A DNA stretch of 57,551 nucleotides from an uncultured Verrucomicrobiota bacterium (lineage in GTDB: Bacteria > Verrucomicrobiota > Verrucomicrobiia > Verrucomicrobiales > Verrucomicrobiaceae). The stretch is taken from contig CAILZI010000159.1 in assembly GCA_903838675.1 (NCBI GenBank), forward strand, positions 1 to 57,551, given 5' to 3'. Shown here one piece after another: positions 10,901 through 18,735 of this stretch; the stretch's first letter is position 1; the number at the start of each line of letters is the position of its first letter. A program made the translations under genes and the position numbers. The notes under the pieces are model-generated. The model was not told the DNA's origin, ran no database searches, and saw only the letters and a list, made by a program, of their open reading frames with translations.

Positions 10901-11996
10901 TATCCGTGGTGAACTGCAGGGTGTTCGCAGTCCGCGCTCCCGCGAGGGTCTGCGCTCCGGTGAACGTGTAGTTCGTGGTCGCGCTGGTGACGTTGGTGAG
11001 ATTCGCACTTCCTGTCGTCCCGCCGCCGTAGGCTACGATGTTGCCTCCGGAAACCGTTGCATAGGCTGCTCCAGAGTTGACCAGCGCCCAAGCACCCAGG
11101 ATGCCAGAGGCATCATTGCTGGCACTCGTGGAGATGGTGCCAGCAGTCGGCAAATTGAAGGTGACGACAGCTCCCGCGCCGCCGCGCGTGATGGACCCGA
11201 ACGAGGCGCTGAGACTGGTGGCCCCGTTTTGCGTAAGCGTGATGGTGTCCAGTCCAGAATTGACCGTCAGACCGTTGAAACTCTGACTGTTCGTTGCGCC
11301 TGTGCCTCCTGCAAGAATCAGTGTGCTGTTCCCGCCAAGAGTGAAACTAGAGGCGCTGTTAATGATGTTGGTGGCGGGTGAAATGCTCTGGCTGAAATCC
11401 AGCGTCAAGGTGCCTGCATTCACCGCCGTCGTTCCCGTATAGTTGTTCGCGGTCGCGAGGACGAGTGTCCCCGTGCCAGTCTTCGTGATTCCCGCGCTCC
11501 CATTGATCACAGCGCCGATGGTCAGAATTGTGCCGGATGCCGTGAAGATGCTGCTGGTTGAGTTGCCAAAATTCAGCACATCACTGGCGGTCGCCGCCGC
11601 AAGTGTGACGGTTCCGAGATTGATCTGCAACGCGGCAAGATTGATCGGTCCGCCCGCACCGAGTGTGACTGTGTAGCTTCCTGTGGCATCCGTGCCGGCG
11701 GCAAAGACGGCGGTCTCCAGTCCCGTGTTTCCCCACACATACGGCGTACCAGTGCCCGTGGCATTGTTCCAAAAGGCCTGGCTCGTATTCCATGTGCCAG
11801 AGGGCGTGGCGCCACCAGCATTGGCTGTGCTGCCGTTGATGTCCCAGTAGTTTGACTGGGACCAGGCCGCAGGCGCAACCAGCAGCACCATGAACAAAAA
11901 CGTCAATGGTGTGATGATGCGGTGGCGACGGCTTTTCTGCGCAGGAGACTTGCGCAAAAGCCTGAATGGACGAAGCAGCGAAGACAACAATTTCAT
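1938..11996 (-). CDS. Giant autotransporter-type beta-strand repeat protein with PEP-CTERM tail
   Basis: A 3352-residue secreted protein. Residues 1-46 are a long signal peptide: basic start, hydrophobic core TPLTFLFMVLLVAPAAW, then SQS. Almost the whole remainder is Gly/Thr/Ser/Asn-rich and made of passenger-associated repeats such as LTKTGVGTFTLGG and TGANTYTGGT, the PATR pattern that folds as a beta-helix. The C-terminus has PEP, a hydrophobic stretch GLLALFGLSWLLL and RRRR, the PEP-CTERM sorting signal recognised by exosortase. There is no outer-membrane beta-barrel domain, so it is not a classical self-secreting autotransporter. I see no Cys before residue 3351. Long internal duplications are listed separately. 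Likely role: surface or extracellular-matrix adhesin. No exosortase gene is in the window. Confidence 0.9.
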   Translation of the reverse strand: MKLLSSLLRPFRLLRKSPAQKSRRHRIITPLTFLFMVLLVAPAAWSQSNYWDINGSTANAGGATPSGTWNTSQAFWNNATGTGTPYVWGNTGLETAVFAAGTDATGSYTVTLGAGGPINLAALQINLGTVTLAAATASDVLNFGNSTSSIFTASGTILTIGAVINGSAGITKTGTGTLVLATANNYTGTTAVNAGTLTLDFSQSISPATNIINSASSFTLGGNSTLILAGGTGATNSQSFNGLTVNSGLDTITLTQNGATSLSASFGSITRGGAGAVVTFNLPTAGTISTSASNDASGILGAWALVNSGAAYATVSGGNIVAYGGGTTGSANLTNVTSATTNYTFTGAQTLAGARTANTLQFTTDTATRILALGANTLTLNGLLNTSGQTLTISGAGTVAVGSASDLVIAGTNNVTLSSAITGTGKGLTYAGSGTLTLNTAVSTYTGTTTVNSGTLALGLANVLNSASSIVVNGGTLGATTFAQSVHSVSLRGGSITGTSGALTSATTFDVQSGTVSAVLAGTVGLNKTTIGTVTLTGASTYSGVTTLDAGILNAKTFAAVNTASSIGAGSAGGSAADLVFGGGTLQYSTAAVASTNRLFTIGDANGNSAMIDSSAAAVANGLSFTGTGSIGFVNTTAHTITLTGTNTGTANIFAPIIGDQSAGNLTSLNKTGAGTWQLTGANTYTGVTTIDAGILISGNFANINTASGIGAGSAVGSAGDLVFGGGTLQYSSAAVASTNRLFTIGDANGNSATITSSATSATNTLSFTSTGSIAFANTSAHSLTLSGTNTGTNTFAPIISDQSVGNATSLIKSAAGNWVLTGNSTYTGTTTVTGGTLTLGVTNAIGSNSAFTITSGTFALGAFNETLTSVSLQGGTISSTTGVLTSATAIDAQNGTVSAILGGTVGINKTTSGTVTLSGLNTYTGLTAIDAGILNAKTLATINTASSIGTGSAGGSAADIVFGGGTLQYSTAAIATTDRLFTIGDANGNSATIDSSATSRTNTLSFTNTGSIAFANTATHSLTLTGINTGSNLFAPLLTDQSAGNATSLTVSSSGTWVLTNNNTYTGGTSISSGILQIGAGGTTGAIGTGGVTDNGTLVFDRTDSYGGALSSSISGTGGITLLTGTLTAQGTNLSYTGTTTVSGGTLKLDFSQAGAPTTNIISSSSSLALGGGTLTITGNANTTNSQTFNGLTLNVGASSILDSNNATANPLLIALGALTRNTGGILNFTQPTGTINATNGFTTSSTNVNGILGGWATVSGSNWATNNGTNIVALSTYTTTAAAGTTAASYLNNNIDVTSVVTVAGVITPNSVRFNTAAAETLTLTAGTNVISSGGILVTSTVGNKLSTIAGGSTAIMTTATGQQDFEVIQNNTSNSLTINAVLADNGSATALTKAGAGLAKISQAGTFTGGIRVLAGTLQVGAANALGTTNTLTLGDAGTNTAGTLDMGGAAQTIKGLTSLGTGTNVITNSSGTAVTLTISGGTSVFSGVIQDVATLGSVSVTFISAGTATLTGANTYTGNTIIQNYALTLTGGDNRLASTQQILLNNNGRLILGDSSGASNQTLSSLTIGASATTNKVMGGNATLTSTLTINNSAADVFAGTGGAGGYLGSGTTDTTVVTANNNLALTKTGVGTFTLGGAGNGLSTYDGTTTISQGTLALGITNALPGARTLTLGTGTLTTGVVNINGGTLDLAGFSSLAGAITLSSGSIVNSGGAATLGGTSYAVQSGTISAVLGDASSASTLTKSTTGTVTLSAASTYTGGTQVNAGTLVLAGASALAGASALPASGTASINGGTLALGATDGLAAGGAVNVNGGSLDVAGYSSAAGAVTLTSGSIADSIGGGKLNAASYTVQSGTVSAVIGGAGSTLTKTTGGTVTLSAANTYSGLTSIIAGTLNISASQTGGGAFTVNDGGKLNVALSAAGQTLATSALTLGTTNGGTLSLDLGTFGNPTSSIINASALTLNGTTTLSVNGSGLGVGEFTLLQYSGSIGGAGSLALGTLPARTLANLDTSTAGLIQLKITSIDFVKWTGAAGGTWDTSTVSWKLNSNGGATTYLQGAGGSDTVVFDDSATGTRNVSLVGALTPVAITVNNSSGDYTLGGSGSLSGTMTLTKQGSGTLYLQNAGANTFSGIITISSGTLQAGDGVTAGAGSLGTGSINLSGTLALNRPLGDNLTLSNTISGSGTLTQKGGNVVTLTGNNASFTGAFNVTAGTMALGSTNAIGNASGNVGSGAILDVTGYSINNTLVLSGGTLQVGSGTTTVSGLLSLSAASGASVATGATLNISTGFSGGFGFSKSGDGLLVLTGSNGFTTTTLSAGTLQIGTGGTIGTLGSGPVTDNGTLVFNRSDSYGGAFGNVISGTGSVTLSSGTLALTGSNTYAGVTKVDVSTLNVSALAAVNTASSIGKGSSGGSSADLVFGGGTLQYNGSAATTTNRLFTIGDASGNTATLDSSAASASNTLSFTGTGSITLVNTAAHSLTLTGSNTGANTFASILSDFSSGNKTSLIKTGSGSWTVSGLNTFTGGVAIKAGTLKLGASEALNNNLNAVTMGDSVANTSATLDLNGKTQILTTLTSLGTGSILVTNSSSTAALLELNGAGSIFGGVIQDGAVAGGVAVTVASGGSATFTGANTYTGGTIVQNFTLTLSGADNRLSSSGQVQLNNGGKLILGDASGANNQTVASLIIGATANTGNRVSGGNATQTSTLTVNNALADVFAGTGGAAGFLGSGTVDTTAVTAGNNLSLSKTGVGTFTLGGTGNGLSTFDGGTNINQGIFKLGITNALPGAVTLTYGSGTLTSGAVNINGGTLDLAGFSTVAGVVTLTTGSISNSGAAATLNGTSYAVQSGTISASLGDGSSASALIKTTAGTVTLSAANTYTGGTTINAGTLVVDNNGTTTFGSLGSGAVTLNGGTLAMNNLAAINSSGAALTLVSSAAGGLTYTGTGSSTLSLNVTVGGAGGGTISNTGGGTLTLAGTLTKNGTVLTLSGGTFNVTGQITGATANSDLIINNGAVVTLTNATNNYNGPTYVNGGATLKNGVTNALPAATTLVLGEAGGNTGGTYDLNGYNATVSGLNSAGTGSNTVTNSAASGTSTLSVSGTSTYGGVVQDGPTAQTAVSKTTGGTLTFTAANSYSGGTTVSGGTLLADNATGSATGTGAVTVSAGTTLGGNGFISPSAGNSITINGTLNVGVPGETSGQGLVLALTGAGRLALNGTTLLNLFTDAGNGTLNAAGAADILHVSAPSWSNITLGASSILTVSTSLNTSSFVAGDAWQLFDWSGILSGTAPVEGTNGFSTLVLPSLGTGLGWDLSHLFTTGQIDVVSAPEPTRGLLALFGLSWLLLRRRRTCA
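3325..4270 (-). repeat. Long internal duplication in giant repeat gene, copy A
   Basis: This stretch encodes about 310 residues whose order of motifs matches 6680-7620: GVIQDG, ANTYTGGTIVQNF, DNRLSS, LILGDASG, ADVFAGTGGA, LSKTGVGTFTLGG, NGLSTFDG, NINGGTLDLAGFS, TSYAVQSGTIS. The copies are clearly homologous but diverged at both DNA and protein level. Boundaries are approximate. Confidence 0.75.
6634..6669 (-). repeat. 18-bp tandem duplication inside giant repeat gene
   Basis: The 18-base unit AGGGCGCTGGCCCCAGCC occurs twice without a mismatch at 6634-6651 and 6652-6669. It encodes the doubled peptide LAGASALAGASAL. Frame is kept. Perfect identity in otherwise diverged repeats points to recent slippage. 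Confidence 0.9.
6680..7620 (-). repeat. Long internal duplication in giant repeat gene, copy B
   Basis: Partner of 3325-4270. It encodes the same motif series in the same order, with variants such as DNRLAS, LILGDSSG, ADVFAGTGGAGGYLG, LTKTGVGTFTLGG and NGLSTYDG. The copies lie about 3.35 kb apart, so the gene grew by a segmental duplication rather than only by adding single short repeats. Confidence 0.75.
8865..10325 (-). repeat. Three copies of a ~310-bp cassette in giant repeat gene (fourth at 4490-4795)
   Basis: Copies lie at about 8865-9175, 9580-9895 and 10010-10325, with a more diverged one at about 4490-4795. Each encodes the series NTASSIG, then a GSAGGSAAD-like stretch, VFGGGTLQYS, NRLFTIGDANGNSA, a Ser/Thr-rich linker, LTLTGTNTG and a FAPIISDQS-like end. 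DNA similarity is high in the VFGGGTLQY-RLFTIGDANGN core, so these sites are prone to recombination and to assembly collapse. Confidence 0.75.
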
Positions 11997-12680
11997 GGAG
12001 AGTTTTTTCCGTCACGGCATGGGAATGCCTTGGACGATTTCTGAGGGGGTCTGAAACTGCTGGAAGCAGCAGCGCAGAGTCAGCACCCCGGCGCTGCCTC
12101 TTGTAGAGGCTCTCGCTTCAGACTGAGCTCAAACGGCGGTGCCATATCCGCTGCGTCGCCGCTGCGTGATTCGGGTGCGTCGCTGGAGCATCATTCCATG
12201 GGGGCATGATTCGAGCGCGGTCCTCCCTCTGGGGAAGGCCTGCTAGTTTCCAGTCGAACGAACCTTCCGTTTGTCGGATCAGCCATTCATGCGCCGTGAT
12301 GCAACGACGCATATCCTATTGGATTTGTGGGGTTTAATTTATCAATCCCTTTTTGTCCAGTAGGAATTGAATGATATTTCGTTACATTCACACGCTTGAA
12401 CACCGGGCCTGTTGGCCTCCTCATTAGATAATTAGGCTCGCTATCCACCTGAGCGAACCCACCAGAAGTTGGTAATAATGCTGTCACTCTCAGGGCAGGG
12501 GAAATGAACAGGCGTTGCACGGGCAAGCCCAGACGAATGAAGGTTCTCTAGATGCGCTTAGCTCAGGTTTGGCTGAAATTCCCCGGGTGACTCCACCGGG
12601 CACATGCGAGAAGCGGAGGTGCCCAGTACTAGGCTGCCCCCGCCTGAGGCCATGGAGGACGAGCCGAAAAGGAATGCGAA
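11997..12680. other. Long spacer upstream of giant repeat gene
   Basis: About 680 bases without a supported gene. The part near 12330-12400 is AT-rich and is a likely place for a promoter of the minus-strand giant gene, but I cannot name convincing -35/-10 boxes. Short frames here have no family signature. The size suits a long regulatory leader for a surface protein, which is speculation. Confidence 0.4.
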
Positions 12681-13478
12681 TCAGCAGTTTTCGCTCTCGG
12701 GAGCGATTGCAACGGTGACTTGCATGGTGGTGCAGGTAAAAGGGCCGAAGATGGAGGCAAGCGCCACGTCAGCCGCATCCTGGCCATAGGCGATGACCAG
12801 GCGATTGCCTCCGGGATGGTCTTCGGTGGCGTCAAAAGTGTACCACTGCCCGCCGATGTAAGCCTCAAACCATGCGTGGAGGTCCATGGGTTCCAGGCCA
12901 TGGACAAAACCCACCACCATGCGTGCGGGGACATTGATCGCACGGCAGAGTGCGATGCCGAGATGCGCAAAGTCGCGGCACACACCTCGCCGAGTAGCCA
13001 CGGTTTCGAGAGCAGAAGTGGATGAATTGCTGGTGCCCTGCTGGAATGAGATGTTGTCGTGAATCCAGTTGCGCAGGTTGTTCACGTTCTGGTAGCTGCT
13101 GGGTGCGTTGCCCACAATGGAGGTCGCCAAGTCGCCCAGCTTGTCGGACTGGCAGTAGCGGCTGGGCAGGAGATAATGCAGCACGTCCACTGGGAGCTGC
13201 TTCACGGACTGGAGCTGGGCCAACGGCTGACTGTACAGCTCCGTCGGCACCCATGCCCGGCATTTCATGGAGTAATGAAAACGACCCTTTGGCATGACGA
13301 TTCGCTGGCAGAGGTTGCCATAGAAATCCGTATATTCCTCGACCGGCACACGGGGCTTGATGTCAAACTCCTCCCGGATGATCCACTGGCCCGAACCGCT
13401 GCGCGGACGAAGCATGAAAATGGCGTGAATCTCGACGGGGATGATATATTCAAGACAGCAGGAAGCATCGATGATCAT
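12681..13478 (-). CDS. Transglutaminase-like cysteine peptidase family protein
   Basis: A 265-residue protein with a transglutaminase core in its second half. The triad is visible: Cys167 in RRGVCRDFAHL, His201 in MDLHAWFEA and Asp216 in WYTFDATED. The N-terminal half is the beta-rich domain usual in this bacterial group, whose members are thought to be peptidases or amidases. The start at 13478 aligns with the start of the divergent paralogue at 13587. The two share LLPSRYCQSDKLG-type and GQDAADVALASIFG-type blocks, so they arose by duplication. No signal peptide, so probably cytoplasmic. Substrate unknown. Confidence 0.85.
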   Translation of the reverse strand: MIIDASCCLEYIIPVEIHAIFMLRPRSGSGQWIIREEFDIKPRVPVEEYTDFYGNLCQRIVMPKGRFHYSMKCRAWVPTELYSQPLAQLQSVKQLPVDVLHYLLPSRYCQSDKLGDLATSIVGNAPSSYQNVNNLRNWIHDNISFQQGTSNSSTSALETVATRRGVCRDFAHLGIALCRAINVPARMVVGFVHGLEPMDLHAWFEAYIGGQWYTFDATEDHPGGNRLVIAYGQDAADVALASIFGPFTCTTMQVTVAIAPESENC

Positions 13479-13586
13479 AGTTTGTAACGAGATATACCTC
13501 GCTCACTGCGCCCAAGTTAACCATGGGGAGTACACCCCAGAACTCCATCCGTTGCTTGTTCCTCTTTTGGGGCGATGCTCCATACA

Positions 13587-14429
13587 ATGGCTTTTCAAAT
13601 CAACGCTGAACTTCAATACGATGTGCTGATGCGCAGCACGGTGCTGCTAAGCATCCATGCTCTCGCGACGAAGAATCAAAAGCTGCGGCGGGAATCCTTC
13701 AAGGTCACACTCGGCGTGGCTTGGGAAGAGCTGCCCGTGGGGACGGGCGAGAACCGCTACATCCGAATGGACACAGGAGATGCCACGAAACTGGAGGTGA
13801 GCTACTCGGTGATGGCCGAAACGCGCCACAAGATTGTCAGTCATGAGGAGATTCAGGGGATCCCGATCTCAGAGATCCAGCGTTCAGCCATCTCCTATCT
13901 GTTCCCGAGCCGCTATTGCCAGTCTGACCGGATTGGGCGGCTGGCGATGAAGATGTTTGGCAACTTCGACCATCCTTACCATCAGACGGTCGCCATCGCG
14001 GACTGGATCTTTGAAAACATCGACTACCTCAGCGGCGCGACAGATGAGGAGACCTCTGCCTATGACACCGTGACACAGCGCGCGGGTGTGTGCCGTGATT
14101 TCGCGCATCTTGGCATCGCTTTTTGTCGCGCTCTGTCGATCCCGGCCCGTTACTTTGCCGGTTATGCCTGCAACATGCAGCCGCCAGATTTTCACGCCTG
14201 TTTCGAGGCCTGCATCGGGAACCGATGGTTCATTTTTGATCCCACACGGCGCGCGGCGCTCAACGGACTGGTCCGCATCGCCACCGGACGGGATGCTGCG
14301 GATGCTGCAGTCGCCACGATCTTCGGACAAATGCAGATGACCGGTATGTCGGTGTCCTGTGTGTCAGATAATTTTCAACCGCTGAGCGCCGCCGATCTGG
14401 CGGGCCGGGCGCTATTGATCGAGCCATGA
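13587..14429 (+). CDS. Transglutaminase-like protein, divergent paralogue
   Basis: A 280-residue protein with all three catalytic positions: Cys169 in RAGVCRDFAHL, His203 in DFHACFEAC and Asp218 in FIFDPTRR. It is a paralogue of the minus-strand gene ending at 12681, which begins 109 bases away in the other direction; the spacer must hold both promoters. I took the ATG at 13587 (MAFQINAELQYDV), which gives the family-like beginning; an ATG four codons earlier at 13575 is possible. It overlaps the next gene by ATGA (14426-14429), so the two are translationally coupled. Confidence 0.85.
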   Translation: MAFQINAELQYDVLMRSTVLLSIHALATKNQKLRRESFKVTLGVAWEELPVGTGENRYIRMDTGDATKLEVSYSVMAETRHKIVSHEEIQGIPISEIQRSAISYLFPSRYCQSDRIGRLAMKMFGNFDHPYHQTVAIADWIFENIDYLSGATDEETSAYDTVTQRAGVCRDFAHLGIAFCRALSIPARYFAGYACNMQPPDFHACFEACIGNRWFIFDPTRRAALNGLVRIATGRDAADAAVATIFGQMQMTGMSVSCVSDNFQPLSAADLAGRALLIEP

Positions 14430-15298
14430 GTGACAGCCATCTGCTGAGGATCATCCACCGCACGCACTACCAATATGCGCAGGCCGTGGCCTTCGAGATG
14501 CACCGTCTGGTGATCCGTCCGCGTGAGGGGCACGACCTGCGGGTGGAGCGGCTGAATCTTTCCATCACGCCTGCGGCAGATGTGACGTGGGCCTGGGATA
14601 TTTTCGGGAACTCGATTGCTTACGCGCATTTTCGTGAGCCGGGCTGCGAGTTGATATTTGATGTTGATGTGGTGGTGCGTCGTTTTTTTTCTCCGGATGC
14701 GCCACCTCAAAAGCCGCACAGTCCTAGTCTCTATCCGCTCGAGTATGACCAGTTGGAGCAGGCCATCCTGAAGGGATACATGACACCTGTATTCACCGAG
14801 GAAACAGCTGCCATGAATGAGTGGATCGGCACGCTGACAAATCCCGGAGGTTTTCCAAGTGCCGAGGCTTTCGTGTTGCAACTGGCAGAGGCGATCCACC
14901 AGAAGATCCGCTACAAGCACCGCGATCAGAAAGGGGTGCAGACACCCGGAACCACCTTGTCACTGGGCAGCGGTTCCTGCCGTGATGTGGCAACGCTCAT
15001 GATGGAAACACTGCGCCATTTGGGCATCGCCGCGCGCTTTGCCAGCGGCTATCTGGATTGCCCGGCCACACGCGCTGCACGTGGTTCAACTCATGCGTGG
15101 GCCGAGGTCTATTTCCCGCAGCTTGGTTGGCGTGGCTTTGATCCGACGACGGGAAAGCGGTGCGAGCACCGGCACATCGTCACGGGTACAAGTCACCATC
15201 CGCGCGGTGTGATGCCGGTAACGGGAAGGTATTTCGGACCATCTGGAGCATTCCAGAGCATGGTGGTCGGTGTGGAGTTTTCGACACCAGAGCAGTAG
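14426..15298 (+). CDS. Transglutaminase family protein with Bact_transglu_N-type start
   Basis: A 290-residue protein of the common two-domain type. An N-terminal beta-domain begins LLRIIHRTHYQYAQAV and contains RPREGHDLR. The transglutaminase core follows, with Cys185 in GSGSCRDVATLM, His223 in GSTHAWAEVYFP and Asp239 in WRGFDPTTG. This type is frequent in bacterial clusters with alpha-E and circularly permuted ATP-grasp genes, but no such partner is in the window. The start overlaps the stop of the upstream paralogue. It ends 2 bases before the convergent PEP synthase stop. Confidence 0.88.
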   Translation: MSDSHLLRIIHRTHYQYAQAVAFEMHRLVIRPREGHDLRVERLNLSITPAADVTWAWDIFGNSIAYAHFREPGCELIFDVDVVVRRFFSPDAPPQKPHSPSLYPLEYDQLEQAILKGYMTPVFTEETAAMNEWIGTLTNPGGFPSAEAFVLQLAEAIHQKIRYKHRDQKGVQTPGTTLSLGSGSCRDVATLMMETLRHLGIAARFASGYLDCPATRAARGSTHAWAEVYFPQLGWRGFDPTTGKRCEHRHIVTGTSHHPRGVMPVTGRYFGPSGAFQSMVVGVEFSTPEQ

Positions 15299-15300
15299 CT

Positions 15301-16767
<1,467 letters not shown>

Positions 16768-16818
16768 CGGCGTCGGCTGGCCGCGCTTGGCGGAGTAATG
16801 GTCTTCTATGATGCAGGC

Positions 16819-17724
16819 CTAGCGGGCAAGTTGCAGGATGTCGTCATCGCCAAGGGCAAAGCGCGCGCGGTCTCCAGGTGAAACAGGCACGTTCTTCACC
16901 ATTCGGCTGCCGCCCGTATCGTAGATGAGCTTAAACTCCTTGGAGCCCACACGCTTTTGCAAGATGGGCCGGAAACCCTGCTTCAAGGTGGGCTTGAAGA
17001 CATAGTACTCATCGGGGTTCACCGAACCGAGCACGACATTCTCACCCAGGCCATAGGCAGCATTGATGAGCACCGCGTCGCGGAAGCCCGTCTCGGTGTC
17101 GATGGTGAACATGACGCCCGCCGAGCCGAGATCCGACCGCACCATGCGCTGCACGCCGATGGAGAGCGCGATGGCCGTGTGCTCAAACCCCTGATCCACA
17201 CGATACGAGATGGCTCGGTCCGTGAACAGCGAGGCAAACGAACGCCGGCAGTGCTCCAGCAGCGAGGCATTGCCCTGCACATTGAGATAAGTTTCCTGTT
17301 GGCCCGCAAAGCTCGCATCTGGCAGATCCTCCGCCGTGGCGCTGCTGCGTACTGCGACATCCAGCGGCAGCACTCCTGTGCCTCCTAGAGTGAGGTAGGC
17401 TTCCAGAATTTCATCTTCCAGATCCTCAGGCAGCGCCGTTGCGAGAATGGCCTGGCGCACTTCACTGCCACGCTTCTGCAGGTTGTCCATGTCGGCGGTG
17501 TTCAGCCCTCCGAGGATTTCCTGAATGCGGACATCCAGACCCGTGCTGTGTAGAAAATGTCGGTAGCCCTCCGCCGTGACGGCAAAACCATCGGGAACCT
17601 TCACTCCTTGGGAGCTCAGTTCATGGAACATTTCGCCGAGCGACGCATTCTTGCCGCCGACGAGCGGGATGTCGCCAATCGAGATGTCGGCGAACCACCT
17701 GATGAAACGAGGGGATGTATTCAT
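16819..17724 (-). pseudogene. ppsA: PEP synthase, N-terminal ATP-binding part, ends at premature TAG
   Basis: 301 residues of the ATP-grasp-like nucleotide-binding domain. It begins with GGKNASLGEMFHEL and includes VRSSATAEDLPDASFAGQQE, then GLGENVVLGSVNPDEYYV. The frame stops at TAG (16819-16821) after LQLAR, where homologues continue, usually with an aromatic residue or Gln, into 'xIIExHY...[10 protein letters not shown]'. Both TGG and CAG are one change from TAG. Read through, the product would be about 807 residues, the normal PpsA length. No other disruption is seen. It is divergent from the ABC operon across a ~245-base spacer. Confidence 0.85.
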
Positions 17725-17969
17725 ATTTGATTAAGAGTATGAGCGGGGCATGCCTCCCACGCTCATCTTGTGTTGGCTCTGACGGTGCCAATCCTGTGCG
17801 GCCTCGTGTCCGAGTCTATACGTGGGTCAACCCCACAACAGCCGCCACACAATGCACACGCGAGGCATAGCGGGCCTGATCGTGCTTCGGCATGCTGTGT
17901 TTCAATGACAAAGCGCATTCACATCATGGGCGGGAATCAACGGCGCTGCCCCGGAATGGAGGGCGGATG

Positions 17970-18734
17970 ATGTCCTTCACCACAGCTCGACTAGATGCCG
18001 GAGCGGAACTGAAAACCTCAATTGCAGCTGATGTTCCGGTGCTTCAGGCGCAGGCTCTGACCAAAGTCTATCACATGGGAGAGGTGGATGTATGGGCCCT
18101 TAGAGGAGTGGATTTTGATTTGTTCGAAGGCGAGTTCATCGTTCTGCTGGGGCCGTCGGGAAGTGGCAAATCCACCCTGCTCAACATCCTTGGCGGTCTC
18201 GATGTGCCGACGACCGGGAAAGTACACTGCCGCGATCATGATCTCAGTGTCGCTGATGATGACGCGCTGACCAGCTACCGGCGCGAGCATGTGGGGTTTG
18301 TATTTCAGTTCTACAACCTGGTGCCCAGCCTGACGGCACGTGAAAACGTGGCGCTGGTTACGGAGATCTCAGAGAATCCCATGTCACCTGATGAAGCCTT
18401 GGACATCGTCGGACTGGGAGAACGGAAGAATCATTTTCCCTCGCAACTCTCCGGTGGCGAGCAGCAGCGGGTGGCCATTGCGCGCGCAATTTCAAAGCGG
18501 CCCGACATTCTGCTTTGTGATGAACCGACGGGCGCGCTGGACGTGACGACGGGCGTGCTGGTGCTGGAGGTCATCGCACGCATCAATCGAGAATTGCGCA
18601 CGACGACGGTCGTGATCACGCACAACGCGGCCATCGCGAGCATGGCCGACCGTGTGATCTCGATGTCGGGTGGGCTGATCACTTCGGTTCAACGTCCGCC
18701 CGTTCGCATGAGTCCGCGCGACATTCATTGGTGA
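17970..18734 (+). CDS. ABC transporter ATP-binding protein (LolD/MacB type)
   Basis: A 254-residue ATPase. Walker [10 protein letters not shown] is at 61-69, the Q-loop is in [11 protein letters not shown], the signature LSGGEQQR begins at 160, Walker B is [12 protein letters not shown] and the H-loop is VITHN. The family powers FtsX-type permeases in lipoprotein release, antimicrobial-peptide or toxin efflux. The start is taken at 17970 because GGAGGG at 17958-17963 gives 6-base spacing; the adjacent ATG at 17967 would give only 3. It is followed after one base by the permease gene and then the adaptor: a three-gene operon. Confidence 0.92.
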   Translation: MSFTTARLDAGAELKTSIAADVPVLQAQALTKVYHMGEVDVWALRGVDFDLFEGEFIVLLGPSGSGKSTLLNILGGLDVPTTGKVHCRDHDLSVADDDALTSYRREHVGFVFQFYNLVPSLTARENVALVTEISENPMSPDEALDIVGLGERKNHFPSQLSGGEQQRVAIARAISKRPDILLCDEPTGALDVTTGVLVLEVIARINRELRTTTVVITHNAAIASMADRVISMSGGLITSVQRPPVRMSPRDIHW

Positions 18735-18735
18735 C

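Noticed and set aside
1948..11676. Many long plus-strand open frames rich in Val, Pro, Ala and Leu opposite the giant gene
   Set aside because: They are codon-usage shadows of the Gly/Thr/Ala-rich repeat gene, have no starts or motifs of their own and overlap one another.
12681..15298. A cyanophycin- or circular ATP-grasp/alpha-E cluster
   Set aside because: The alpha-E and ATP-grasp genes usual beside Bact_transglu_N genes are absent; neighbours are a split PEP synthase and spacer.
16819..16821. Pyrrolysine or selenocysteine at the PEP synthase stop
   Set aside because: The codon is TAG, not TGA; no pyl genes or recoding element is visible, and the residue expected there is not special.
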